From: Clostridia bacterium | GTDB lineage: Bacteria; Bacillota; Clostridia; Oscillospirales; CAG-272 | Direction: 5' to 3' | Length of the DNA: 29,501 nucleotides | Assembly (NCBI GenBank): GCA_017461825.1 | Contig: JAFTXB010000112.1 | Span: 1 to 29,501, forward strand | Part shown: positions 11,959 to 19,959 of the stretch, in pieces | Layout: each line of letters opens with the position of its first letter | Numbering within the stretch: the first letter of the stretch is position 1 | Made by a program: the position numbers and the translations under genes | The notes under the pieces: model-generated | Told to the model about the DNA's origin: nothing | The model's database searches: none | Seen by the model: only the letters and a program-made list of their open reading frames with translations

Positions 11959-14577
11959 ATGGAAATGAAGGATTACGAAATTGTAGATGGTGTTGAAAAG
12001 CTGGAGGCTGCCATCGCACGCGTACGTGAGGCGCAGAAAAAGTTTGCAACCTATACGCAAAAGCAGGTAGACAAGATCTTTCTTGCTGCCGCAATTGCCG
12101 CAGATAAGGCACGTATTTCGCTTGCAAAGCAGGCTGTTGCCGAAACGGGCATGGGTGTGGTTGAGGATAAAGTTATCAAAAACCACTATGCGGCAGAGTA
12201 TATTTACAATGCCTATAAGGATACCAAGACCTGCGGTGTGATCGAGGAGAATCCTGCGTACGGCACTCGCAAGATTGCAGAGCCGATTGGTGTCATTGCT
12301 GCGGTAATTCCCACAACCAACCCTACATCCACCGCTATCTTTAAGACACTTTTGGCACTCAAGACCAGAAACGGTATCATCATCAGCCCTCACCCGAGAG
12401 CAAAGATGTCTACCATTGCAGCATCCAAGATCGTGCTGGAGGCAGCCGTTGCGGCAGGCGCTCCCGAAGGGATCATTGCGTGGATCGACGTTCCAAGCCT
12501 TGAAATGACAAACCTTGTCATGAAGGAATCCGATATTATTTTGGCAACAGGTGGTCCCGGCATGGTAAAAGCGGCTTATTCAAGCGGTAAGCCCGCTCTG
12601 GGTGTCGGTGCGGGAAACACGCCCGCCATCATTGACGACAGCGCCAACATCCTGCTTGCCGTCAACTCTATCATTCACTCCAAAACCTTTGATAACGGTA
12701 TGATCTGTGCATCCGAGCAGTCTGTGATCGTTTTGGATTCGGTATACGATGCCGTAAAGGCTGAATTTGCCGCAAGAGGCTGTTATTTCCTTGATGCTGA
12801 GGAAACCGAAAAGGTTCGCAAGACCATCATCATCAACGGTGCGCTCAACGCAAAGATCGTTGGACAGAAGCCCGTGACGATCGCAAAGCTTGCAGGCGTT
12901 GAAGTTCCCGAGGCAACCAAGATTTTGATCGGTGAGGTGGAAAGCGTTGAGCTTTCCGAGGAATTCGCGCATGAAAAGCTCTCTCCCGTTTTGGCAATGT
13001 ACCGCGCAAAGAATATTCAGGACGCGTTTGAAAAGGCAGAGCATTTGGTCGCGGACGGCGGCTACGGTCATACTTCTTCCATTTATCTCAATGAAGTAAC
13101 CGAGAAGGAAAAGCTTGCTGAGTTCCAAGCACGTATGAAGACCTGCCGCATTCTCGTCAACACTCCTTCCTCTCAAGGCGGTATCGGTGACATTTACAAC
13201 TTTAATCTTGCACCCTCGCTGACCTTGGGCTGTGGCTCATGGGGCGGCAACAGCGTCTCTGAAAACGTAGGTGTAAAGCACTTGATCAATATCAAAACCG
13301 TTGCAGAAAGAAGGGAAAACATGCTCTGGTTCCGCGCTCCCGAGAAGATCTATATCAAAAAAGGCTGTCTGCCCGTCGCGCTTGACGAGCTTGGCACCGT
13401 TATGCATAAGAAAAAGGCGTTTGTTGTAACCGATACATTCCTGTATCAAAACGGCTACACCAAGCCGATCACCGACAAGCTCGATGCAATGGGCATTACC
13501 CATACCTGTTTCTACAACGTTGCCCCCGATCCCACGCTGGCGTGTGCCAAGGAAGGGGCGGCACAGATGAATGCTTTTGCTCCAGATGTGATCATCGCTA
13601 TCGGTGGCGGATCCGCAATGGATGCCGCAAAGATCATGTGGGTAATGTATGAGCATCCCGAAGCTGATTTTATGGATATGGCAATGCGCTTTATGGATAT
13701 CCGCAAGAGGATCTACACTTTCCCGAAGATGGGCGAAAAGGCGTATTTCGTTGCGATCCCGACCTCTGCGGGTACGGGCTCCGAGGTAACTCCCTTTGCC
13801 GTTATCACAGACGAGCAGAGCGGCGTGAAGTATCCGTTGGCAGACTACGAGTTGCTGCCTAATATGGCGATCGTTGACACCGACCTGCACATGAGTGCTC
13901 CCAAGGGGCTTACCGCCGCTTCGGGTATCGATGCTGTAACGCACGCGCTGGAAGCATACGCATCCATGATGGCCACCGACTACACCGACGGTTTGGCACT
14001 CCGTTCGCTCAAGATGGTATTTGAATACCTGCCCAGAGCCTACGAGAACGGGCTCAACGATATCGTGGCGCGTGAAAAGATGGCAAATGCCGCAACTATG
14101 GCGGGTATGGCATTCGCAAACGCATTTCTCGGTGTTTGCCACTCGATGGCACATAAGCTGGGTGCTTTCCACCACCTGCCTCACGGCCTTGCAAACGCAT
14201 TGATGATCGACGAGGTCATTCGCTTCAACTCCGCAGAGGTTCCCACCAAGATGGGTACCTTCTCGCAGTATGATCATCCCCACACGCTCGCGCGCTATGC
14301 AGAAATCGCAGACTATTTGGGACTTCGTGGAAAGAACGATGCCGAAAAGGTGGAGAATCTGATCCGGGCACTTGACGAGCTCAAGGCAAAGGTTGGTATG
14401 AAGCCCACCATTCGTGATTACGTTGCCGATGAGGCAGATTTCCTCGCGCGTCTTGACGATATGGTCGAGCAGGCATTTGATGACCAATGCACGGGCGCGA
14501 ACCCTCGTTATCCCCTTATGAGTGAGATCAAACAGATGTACCTCAATGCTTATTACGGTAAGCACGAGGAGATTTGA
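11959..14577 (+). CDS. adhE: Bifunctional acetaldehyde-CoA/alcohol dehydrogenase
   Basis: AdhE reduces acetyl-CoA to acetaldehyde and then to ethanol with two NADH, re-oxidising fermentative NADH; the protein usually forms spirosome filaments. The 872 residues are full length. The N-terminal aldehyde dehydrogenase half carries 'IPTTNPTSTAIFKTL' and the catalytic Cys250 in 'NGMICASEQSVIV'. The C-terminal iron-dependent alcohol dehydrogenase half has 'IGGGSAMDAAK', 'AIPTSAGTGSEVTPFAV' and the metal-binding segment around His728, His738 and His742 ('GAFHHLPHGLANAL'). The start at 11959 follows an AAAGGA site; the longer in-frame start at 11905 lacks one. Codon choice is strongly biased to C-ending and frequent codons, as in highly expressed genes. 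A Rex operator covers its promoter. The kinase-like gene follows 16 bases later. Confidence 0.98.
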   Translation: MEMKDYEIVDGVEKLEAAIARVREAQKKFATYTQKQVDKIFLAAAIAADKARISLAKQAVAETGMGVVEDKVIKNHYAAEYIYNAYKDTKTCGVIEENPAYGTRKIAEPIGVIAAVIPTTNPTSTAIFKTLLALKTRNGIIISPHPRAKMSTIAASKIVLEAAVAAGAPEGIIAWIDVPSLEMTNLVMKESDIILATGGPGMVKAAYSSGKPALGVGAGNTPAIIDDSANILLAVNSIIHSKTFDNGMICASEQSVIVLDSVYDAVKAEFAARGCYFLDAEETEKVRKTIIINGALNAKIVGQKPVTIAKLAGVEVPEATKILIGEVESVELSEEFAHEKLSPVLAMYRAKNIQDAFEKAEHLVADGGYGHTSSIYLNEVTEKEKLAEFQARMKTCRILVNTPSSQGGIGDIYNFNLAPSLTLGCGSWGGNSVSENVGVKHLINIKTVAERRENMLWFRAPEKIYIKKGCLPVALDELGTVMHKKKAFVVTDTFLYQNGYTKPITDKLDAMGITHTCFYNVAPDPTLACAKEGAAQMNAFAPDVIIAIGGGSAMDAAKIMWVMYEHPEADFMDMAMRFMDIRKRIYTFPKMGEKAYFVAIPTSAGTGSEVTPFAVITDEQSGVKYPLADYELLPNMAIVDTDLHMSAPKGLTAASGIDAVTHALEAYASMMATDYTDGLALRSLKMVFEYLPRAYENGLNDIVAREKMANAATMAGMAFANAFLGVCHSMAHKLGAFHHLPHGLANALMIDEVIRFNSAEVPTKMGTFSQYDHPHTLARYAEIADYLGLRGKNDAEKVENLIRALDELKAKVGMKPTIRDYVADEADFLARLDDMVEQAFDDQCTGANPRYPLMSEIKQMYLNAYYGKHEEI

Positions 14578-14593
14578 AAGGAGAAAAAGCAAT

Positions 14594-15343
14594 ATGAAGC
14601 TGGATACCGTGATTGCAAAAAGACCGAACAAGACCGTTTATCGCGACGGCGACCATTGTATTAAGGTTTTCGATGAGGATTATTCAAAATCCGACGTTCT
14701 CAACGAGGCGCTCAATCAGGCGAGAGTAGAGGAGACCGGCTTGAATATCCCGAAGATCATTGAGGTAACCAAGATCGACGGCAAATGGGCGATCGTGACC
14801 GATTTCATCGAGGGAAAAACACTTGCGCAGTTGATGGAAGAAAATCCCGAGAAGATGGAAGAATATATCGATTTGATGGTGGAGCTTCAATTGTCGGTTC
14901 ATCAAAAGAAAGCCCCCCTCTTGACCAAGCTCAAGGATAAAATGAACCGCAAGATCACGCTGACCGATCTTGATGCCACCACCCGCTATGAGCTTCACAC
15001 GAGACTTGAGGGAATGCCTAAGCACAACAAGGTTTGCCACGGCGATTTTAACCCGTCGAATATCATTATCACCCCAGAAGGACCGCCCTATATCATTGAC
15101 TGGGCACACGCAACGCAGGGCAATGCAGCAGCCGATGCCGCAAGAACCTATCTTTTGTTCAGCCTTGCAGGTGCCAAGGAAACGGCGGCTTATTACATGA
15201 AGTCCTTCTGCAAAAAGAGCGACACCGCAATGCAGTACGTTCAAAAGTGGCTTCCCATCGTTGCCGCCTCGCAATCGGTCAAGGGCAACAAAGAGGAACG
15301 AGAGTTCCTGCTTGGTTGGGTAAACGTGGTTGATTTTGAATAA
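14594..15343 (+). CDS. APH/choline-kinase-like phosphotransferase (TIGR02172-like)
   Basis: This 249-residue protein has a compact aminoglycoside-phosphotransferase/protein-kinase-like fold. The visible motifs are a nucleotide-loop region 'KTVYRDGDHCIKVFDEDY' near the start, 'VTDFIEGKTLAQLM' (hinge), the catalytic loop 'VCHGDFNPSNIII' (His-Gly-Asp-x-Asn) and the metal-binding 'YIIDWAHATQG'. Its short length and sequence style recall the TIGR02172 subgroup rather than true drug-resistance enzymes. The substrate is unknown. The start at 14594 follows AAAGGAG, replacing a longer in-frame start inside adhE. It lies 16 bases after adhE, shares its good codon bias, and ends before a strong terminator, so it is very likely cotranscribed with adhE. 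Confidence 0.85.
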   Translation: MKLDTVIAKRPNKTVYRDGDHCIKVFDEDYSKSDVLNEALNQARVEETGLNIPKIIEVTKIDGKWAIVTDFIEGKTLAQLMEENPEKMEEYIDLMVELQLSVHQKKAPLLTKLKDKMNRKITLTDLDATTRYELHTRLEGMPKHNKVCHGDFNPSNIIITPEGPPYIIDWAHATQGNAAADAARTYLLFSLAGAKETAAYYMKSFCKKSDTAMQYVQKWLPIVAASQSVKGNKEEREFLLGWVNVVDFE

Positions 15344-15360
15344 GAGGTAAAATGACAAAC

Positions 15361-15398
15361 AAAAAGCTCCCGCTTTTATAATAAGCGGGGGCTTTTTT
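15361..15398. terminator. Bidirectional rho-independent terminator
   Basis: The stem AGCTCCCGCTT (15365-15375) pairs with AAGCGGGGGCT (15383-15393) with one G-T pair, flanked by five A on the left and TTTTTT on the right. It lies between the convergent kinase gene (+) and clpX (-) and can act for both. Confidence 0.92.
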
Positions 15399-15409
15399 AG
15401 TAACGATTA

Positions 15410-16762
15410 TTAATTTTTTGCATCCGGCAACGCCGCAGTTTCATCCGCCGCGGGAAGCTCGCGCATGAGGACGTATTCGCTCTTTCCTTCGCCCTTGATG
15501 CAAGCGGGGGTGATGACCACCTCGGCAACGTCGTGGCGAGAGGGGATTTCGTACATGATCTCTGTCATAGCGTTCTCCATGATCGAGCGCAGTCCGCGTG
15601 CACCGGTGTTTCTCTCCAGCGCAAGCTCTGCGACAGCCTCCAATGCCTCTTGATCAAACGAAAGCTTGACACCGTCCATGCGGAACAGCTTTTCATATTG
15701 CTTGGTAAGCGAGTTCTTCGGTTCGGTGAGAATACGGATCAAGGCGGTCTTGTCAAGGTCGCTCAGCGGCACGATGACGGGAATACGCCCGACCAGCTCG
15801 GGGATCAGCCCGAATTTTACGATATCGTGCGGTACGACATCGCGGTAGATGCCCGAATCCTTGCGTTCTGCTTTGGTTTTGATCTCACCGCCAAAGCCAA
15901 TGGTGTGGTTGCCCTTGCGGTTTTCGATCGTTTTGTCAAGCCCGTCAAAGGCTCCACCGCAGATAAACAGAATGTTCTTCGTGTTGATCTGAATAAACTC
16001 CTGATTGGGGTGCTTGCGTCCGCCCTGCGGGGGAACGTTGGAGACCGTTCCTTCCAGAATCTTCAAAAGTGCCTGCTGAACGCCTTCACCCGATACGTCA
16101 CGCGTAATCGAGCGGTTCTCGCTCTTTCGTGCGATCTTGTCGATCTCGTCGATATAAATGATGCCGCGCTCGGCAAGCTCAATATCGTAGTCTGCCGCCT
16201 GAATAAGGCGCAAAAGGATATTTTCAACGTCCTCACCAACGTAACCTGCCTCGGTCAAGGTCGTTGCGTCGGCAATTGCAAAAGGCACCTTGAGCGTTTT
16301 TGCCAGCGTTTGGGCAAGGTAGGTCTTACCAACGCCCGTGGGGCCGATCAGAAGCACGTTGCTCTTTTGCAACTCGACCTCATCCTCGTTATTTTCCTCG
16401 ACGGGCGCGTTTTTCTTGCCCTTTCCATGGGGCTTTTTCTTTTCGGTGGAAAGAATACGTTTATAGTGATTATAAACGGCAACCGAAAGCGCCACCTTTG
16501 CCTCATCCTGCCCAATGACATACTTATCAAGCGTTTCTTTGATCTGTATGGGGCGGGGAAGATCGGCGAGTGAGAGTTTATCGAGAGACGGTGCCTCGGC
16601 GGTGGTCTCCGAAATCAGCTCGTTGCAAGCCTCTACACAAAAGTCACAGATATAAACACCCGTGGGAGAGGGAATCAGAAAATCGACCTGACGCTCGTTT
16701 CTCCCGCAAAAGGAGCAATGTCTGAGGCTTTTGGTGCCATTGTTAGTCGTGTTGTTTGCCAT
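15410..16762 (-). CDS. clpX: ATP-dependent Clp protease ATP-binding subunit ClpX
   Basis: ClpX is the AAA+ unfoldase that feeds tagged substrates to ClpP. The 450 residues open with the four-Cys zinc-binding domain ('CSFCGR' and 'CDFCVEAC'). Walker A 'IGPTGVGKTYLAQTL', Walker B 'IIYIDEIDKIA', the sensor and RKH-type pore elements around 'TRDVSGEGVQQALLKILEG' and 'GGRKHPNQEFIQI', and the Gly-Phe loop 'NHTIGFGGEI' follow. The ClpP-docking loop IGF motif is present ('TIGFGG'). The insertion after the zinc domain ('KKPHGKGKKNAPVEENNEDE') is a charged linker. It lies 27 bases downstream of clpP. Confidence 0.98.
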   Translation of the reverse strand: MANNTTNNGTKSLRHCSFCGRNERQVDFLIPSPTGVYICDFCVEACNELISETTAEAPSLDKLSLADLPRPIQIKETLDKYVIGQDEAKVALSVAVYNHYKRILSTEKKKPHGKGKKNAPVEENNEDEVELQKSNVLLIGPTGVGKTYLAQTLAKTLKVPFAIADATTLTEAGYVGEDVENILLRLIQAADYDIELAERGIIYIDEIDKIARKSENRSITRDVSGEGVQQALLKILEGTVSNVPPQGGRKHPNQEFIQINTKNILFICGGAFDGLDKTIENRKGNHTIGFGGEIKTKAERKDSGIYRDVVPHDIVKFGLIPELVGRIPVIVPLSDLDKTALIRILTEPKNSLTKQYEKLFRMDGVKLSFDQEALEAVAELALERNTGARGLRSIMENAMTEIMYEIPSRHDVAEVVITPACIKGEGKSEYVLMRELPAADETAALPDAKN

Positions 16763-16789
16763 GTTGGTTCCTTTCGGGAATCTTCTTTT

Positions 16790-17401
16790 TTATGCGCGCT
16801 TGATCAAAACCTTGTCAACCAGACCGTATTCCATTGCTTCCTGTGCGGTTATGTAATTGTCGCGGTCGGTGTCGCGCTCAATGATCTCCAGGGGCTTGCC
16901 GGTATTCTCGGCAAGAATGCGGTTTAAGGTTGCTTTGGTTCTGAGGATATGCTCGGCCTGGATCTGAATATCACTTGCCTGACCGCGTGCACCGCCCAAG
17001 GGCTGGTGGATCATAACCTCACTGTGGGGCAGGGCAAAACGCTTGCCCTTGGTGCCCGAGGAGAGCAAAAATGCGCCCATGCTTGCAGCCATACCGATGC
17101 AGATGGTGGAAACGTCGCATTTAATAAACTGCATGGTGTCGTAAATTGCCATACCTGCGGTGACGGATCCGCCCGGGGAATTGATATAAAAGGAAATGTC
17201 TTTGTCGGGATCCTGCGCCTCGAGGAAAAGCATTTGCGCAACGATCAGAGATGCGGTCGTATCGTTGACCTCGTCGGAGAGAAATACGATGCGGTCATTG
17301 AGCAGACGCGAAAAGATGTCGTAGGAGCGTTCACCGCGGTTGGTTTGCTCGACGACCATGGGAACCAGCGCGTCTTTTGTAAAATCTCTGTGATCAAACA
17401 T
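16790..17401 (-). CDS. clpP: ATP-dependent Clp protease proteolytic subunit
   Basis: ClpP is the tetradecameric serine peptidase partnered with ClpX. The catalytic triad is visible: Ser107 in 'GMAASMGAFLL', His132 in 'VMIHQPLGGARGQ' and Asp181 in 'ERDTDRDNYIT'. The oxyanion loop 'INSPGGSVTAGMAIYDTM' is intact. The 203-residue version starting at 17401 is preferred: AGAGG lies ten bases before it, but only one base before the other nearby ATG at 17410. It belongs to the conserved tig-clpP-clpX block. Confidence 0.97.
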   Translation of the reverse strand: MFDHRDFTKDALVPMVVEQTNRGERSYDIFSRLLNDRIVFLSDEVNDTTASLIVAQMLFLEAQDPDKDISFYINSPGGSVTAGMAIYDTMQFIKCDVSTICIGMAASMGAFLLSSGTKGKRFALPHSEVMIHQPLGGARGQASDIQIQAEHILRTKATLNRILAENTGKPLEIIERDTDRDNYITAQEAMEYGLVDKVLIKRA

Positions 17402-17430
17402 TGGTATCATACCTCTTTTCTGATAAATTT

Positions 17431-17464
17431 GAACCGGAAACAGCAAATTTGCGACTTCCGGTTC
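17431..17464. other. Nested hairpin between tig and clpP
   Basis: Nine-base arms GAACCGGAA (17431-17439) and TTCCGGTTC (17456-17464) enclose a second palindrome, GCAAATTTGC. On the - strand the hairpin begins 13 bases after the tig stop and is not followed by a clean T run. It could be a weak terminator, an RNA-processing site or an mRNA-stabilising element that adjusts clpP-clpX levels relative to tig. Confidence 0.7.
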
Positions 17465-17477
17465 AGAAATTGTTTTT

Positions 17478-18755
17478 TTACTTGGTAATGGCTTTCTCTT
17501 TTACGAGATCCATTGCCTTCTTCACCTTCATGTCCTCGGCAACGGAGTCGGTGGGAACCATTTCGCGAACCTTGTCGGCTTCCATCTGATATGCCTCTGC
17601 GATGCGCTTGATCTCGCCGTCGATATCCTCATCGGTTACTTCGATATTTTCGAGCTCAGCGATCTTTTCCAGAGCCAATCTCAACTTGACCTGCTTTTCA
17701 GCCTGCGGGCGGAGCTGCTCGCGCAGAGAATCGAGGTTCATGCCGGTGTACTGGAAGTAGGTCTTGAGATCAAGGCCTTGCATACGCAGACGGTTGTCAT
17801 AGTCGCGAACGAAGTTTTCGGTCTCTGCAACGAACATCTGCTCGGGAATGTCAGCCTCAACCTTTTCGATCAGCTGATCCAGGATCTTGTCCTCAACCTC
17901 GCGGTCTGCCTCGTCATTGTGTCTCTTGGAGATTTTTGCCTTTACATCGGCGCGATATTCATCAAGGGTGTCAAATTCGGAAACATCCTTCGCAAAATCG
18001 TCATCCAGAGCGGGGAGCTCAATGTGCTTGATGGCATGAATCACAGTCTTGAATACTGCTGCCTTACCGGCGAGTTCCTTTGCGTGGTAATCCTCGGGGA
18101 ATGTGACGTTGACATCAAACTCCTCGTCGATCTTATGTCCCGCAACCTGCTCCTCAAAGCCGGGGATAAAGTTGCCGGATCCGAGCTTCAAGGGATAATC
18201 AGAGCCCTTGCCGCCGTCAAATGCAACGCCGTCCACAAAACCCTCGTAGTCGATGGTGCAAACATCGCCCATTTCGGATACGCCGTCGGTAACCTCGATC
18301 TCACGGGAATTGCGCTCACGGATGGTCTCAAGCTCAGCATCGATCTCTTTAGCGGTCACTCTTACAGTCTTTCTCTTTGCCTCAATACCGAGGTAGCCTT
18401 CAATTTTAACTTCGGGCTTCACAGCGACCTTTGCGGAAAGCACTACGCCGTTATCGTCGATGGAAACCACATCAAACTCGGGCTGACCGACCATATCAAG
18501 ACCCGACTCTTTCAGTGCAGAATCGAATGCGTCGGGAAGTACCTCGTTGATAGCATCCTCATAAAAATATCCCTTTCCGTACATCTTTTCGATCACGGAG
18601 CGGGGAGCTTTACCCTTGCGGAAGCCGGGAACGGTGATCTTGCCCACCTGTTTACGGTATGCCGCGGTAACAGCCTTGTCAAAGGTTTCTTTATCAACCG
18701 AGAACTCCAGCGTGTATACGCTCTTGTCGGTCAATTCGGATTTGATCAAACTCAT
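17478..18755 (-). CDS. tig: Trigger factor (ribosome-associated chaperone and prolyl isomerase)
   Basis: Trigger factor binds near ribosomal protein L23 and protects nascent chains. The 425 residues show the ribosome-binding signature 'VPGFRKGKAPRSVIEKMYG' (about residues 42-60) and an FKBP-type domain ('DVCTIDYEGFVDGVAFDGG', 'SGNFIPGFEEQVAGHK'). A long helical C-terminal substrate-binding region (about 240-425) includes 'DYDNRLRMQGLDLKTYFQYTG'. Length and order are normal. It has a clear GGAGG site and its own promoter, and it is followed by clpP and clpX. Confidence 0.97.
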   Translation of the reverse strand: MSLIKSELTDKSVYTLEFSVDKETFDKAVTAAYRKQVGKITVPGFRKGKAPRSVIEKMYGKGYFYEDAINEVLPDAFDSALKESGLDMVGQPEFDVVSIDDNGVVLSAKVAVKPEVKIEGYLGIEAKRKTVRVTAKEIDAELETIRERNSREIEVTDGVSEMGDVCTIDYEGFVDGVAFDGGKGSDYPLKLGSGNFIPGFEEQVAGHKIDEEFDVNVTFPEDYHAKELAGKAAVFKTVIHAIKHIELPALDDDFAKDVSEFDTLDEYRADVKAKISKRHNDEADREVEDKILDQLIEKVEADIPEQMFVAETENFVRDYDNRLRMQGLDLKTYFQYTGMNLDSLREQLRPQAEKQVKLRLALEKIAELENIEVTDEDIDGEIKRIAEAYQMEADKVREMVPTDSVAEDMKVKKAMDLVKEKAITK

Positions 18756-18772
18756 TTTTTGTTGTCCTCCAG

Positions 18773-18787
18773 AACTATCAGATAGTT
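18773..18787. other. Inverted repeat in the tig leader
   Basis: AACTATC and GATAGTT, seven-base arms around a single central base, lie between the tig promoter and its Shine-Dalgarno site. This could be an operator or an RNA hairpin next to the ribosome-binding site. Confidence 0.4.
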
Positions 18788-18806
18788 ATTTTTACATACA
18801 TCTTAT

Positions 18807-18835
18807 ATTGTATAATTTTTTATCGGTTTTGTCAA
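18807..18835 (-). promoter_or_regulatory. Sigma-A-type promoter of tig-clpP-clpX
   Basis: On the - strand, consensus TTGACA (18835-18830), a 17-base spacer and TACAAT (18812-18807). The predicted leader to the tig start is about 45 bases. I see no CtsR- or HrcA-type (CIRCE) repeat here. Confidence 0.85.
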
Positions 18836-18880
18836 TAGGTTTTTCAAAAAATCAATCGAAAAAAACAAATTTTTTACTTT

Positions 18881-19606
18881 TTATTCGGGATAAATGGGCA
18901 TTGGTGAGAATTGCAGGGCATCTGCAGAGGTCAAAACAAGGTCAATTCCTTCAAAATTGACGGTGCGCGGCATATGATATGCTCCGTGAATATGCCCGAA
19001 ATAGCAGGAGCGAATTCCATACTCATGGAGAACATCAACGATCTCGCGGCAAACAAAACCGTTCCATACGGGAGGAAAATGCAGAAATACGGAAATTGGA
19101 TACTCAGGATGTTCTATCTGCAATTTTACAGCCTCATCAAGGCTCAAGCGCAAACGGATGATCTCACGGTTGACGATGCGGTTATAATCCGCGTTTCCAA
19201 CGGCGTGCTGCTGATTTTCCTCAACGAACCATCCGCGCGTGCCGCACACAATGCATCTCTCACATACATAGGCATTGTTATGGAGCAGCCTGATGGTTTT
19301 AATGTTTTGTTCCTCCATCATGGTATTCATTTTTGAGGCGGTCGACCACCAAAAATCGTGATTGCCTTTACCAATCAGTTTTTGTCCCGGTAGAGAATCC
19401 AGAAACTTGAGATCGTCGATCGCATCCTCAAGTTTAAGTCCCCAAGATATATCTCCGGGAACGATTACTGTATCATCCGGTGTGACCACTGCAGTCCAAT
19501 TTTTGCGAAGCTTATTCATATAGTCTGTCCAACGTGAACCGAAAACCTCCATGGATTTTGATCCGTCGCTTGACAGATGAAGATCGGCTATGACGAAAAG
19601 TGACAC
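18881..19606 (-). CDS. Calcineurin-like metallophosphoesterase
   Basis: This 241-residue protein has the complete metallophosphatase motif series: 'FVIADLHLS' (Asp-x-His), 'VPGDISWGLKLEDAI' (Gly-Asp), 'IGKGNHDFWW' (Gly-Asn-His-Asp), 'VFLHFPPVWNG' (His) and 'CYFGHIHGAYH' (Gly-His-x-His). These bind the two-metal centre. The family cuts phosphoesters of nucleotides, lipids or proteins, and the substrate cannot be told; the layout matches small bacterial Icc/YkoQ-like phosphoesterases. The start is a GTG at 19604-19606, supported by AAAGGAGG seven bases upstream. It diverges from the DUF1540 gene and is followed by tig, which has its own promoter. Confidence 0.92.
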   Translation of the reverse strand: MSLFVIADLHLSSDGSKSMEVFGSRWTDYMNKLRKNWTAVVTPDDTVIVPGDISWGLKLEDAIDDLKFLDSLPGQKLIGKGNHDFWWSTASKMNTMMEEQNIKTIRLLHNNAYVCERCIVCGTRGWFVEENQQHAVGNADYNRIVNREIIRLRLSLDEAVKLQIEHPEYPISVFLHFPPVWNGFVCREIVDVLHEYGIRSCYFGHIHGAYHMPRTVNFEGIDLVLTSADALQFSPMPIYPE

Positions 19607-19639
19607 GGTGTACCTCCTTTCAAAAATGTATGAACCGTC

Positions 19640-19656
19640 ATTTTACGGGGTAAAAT
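19640..19656. promoter_or_regulatory. Inverted repeat between divergent genes (possible operator)
   Basis: Perfect seven-base arms, ATTTTAC and GTAAAAT, lie around GGG in the 113-base gap between the metallophosphoesterase (-) and DUF1540 (+) genes. Each arm could double as a -10 box (TAAAAT) for the gene it faces, but no good -35 box is present. Confidence 0.45.
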
Positions 19657-19719
19657 AGAAGCGTGAAAGATTTTTTCTTTCCAAAAAAGTGATTTTTCAA
19701 ATCGGAAAGGATGTTCAGA

Positions 19720-19911
19720 ATGGAAGAGAATAAGACCTATAAGACCGACTGCGGTTGTAAGCATATCGCAGGCATCAAGTGCAACGTACAAAACTGCTAT
19801 TATCACGATATGGAGACCTGCTGTACAGCAAAGGAAATTTCTGTCGGTCCCCGCAACGCGGACAGCTCGGGGGATACGCTTTGCGCAACCTTTAAGCCTA
19901 AGGAATGCTGA
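19720..19911 (+). CDS. DUF1540 family cysteine-rich peptide
   Basis: This 63-residue protein has nine cysteines. The core 'IKCNVQNCYYHDMETCCTAK', followed by 'ISVG' and a final 'LCATFKP', is the DUF1540 pattern (C-x3-4-C, then C-x-A, then C-x-x-F), thought to bind a metal such as zinc. The family is common in spore-forming Clostridia; function is not established. The start at 19720 is preferred because GGAAAGG ends nine bases before it, whereas it abuts the other in-frame ATG at 19711. The gene is monocistronic and is followed directly by a terminator. Confidence 0.88.
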   Translation: MEENKTYKTDCGCKHIAGIKCNVQNCYYHDMETCCTAKEISVGPRNADSSGDTLCATFKPKEC

Positions 19912-19925
19912 TTAATTAAGGCTTT

Positions 19926-19959
19926 GGGGAGGGAACATAAAAGTTTCCTCCCCATTTTT
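19926..19959 (+). terminator. Rho-independent terminator after the DUF1540 gene
   Basis: An 11-base stem (19926-19936 with 19943-19953, one G-T pair) has a six-base loop and is followed by ATTTTTC. It overlaps the end of the convergent thrC unit and may partly stop transcription from that side too, though the T tract there is poor. Confidence 0.88.

Noticed and set aside
13237..14631. 464-codon open frame on the - strand opposite adhE
   Set aside because: It lies wholly antisense to the well-supported AdhE coding sequence, whose strong codon bias creates long open frames on the other strand. The translation is rich in Cys and His and shows no domain.
14594..15343. Aminoglycoside resistance gene
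   Set aside because: It shares the APH fold motifs, but its length, codon bias and cotranscription with adhE point to a housekeeping small-molecule kinase; nothing suggests a mobile resistance gene.
15533..16573. 346-codon open frame on the + strand opposite clpX
   Set aside because: It is a shadow of clpX; the sense strand carries every ClpX motif.
17778..18785. 335-codon open frame on the + strand opposite tig
   Set aside because: It is a shadow of trigger factor; the hydrophobic translation arises from reading its charged codons in reverse.
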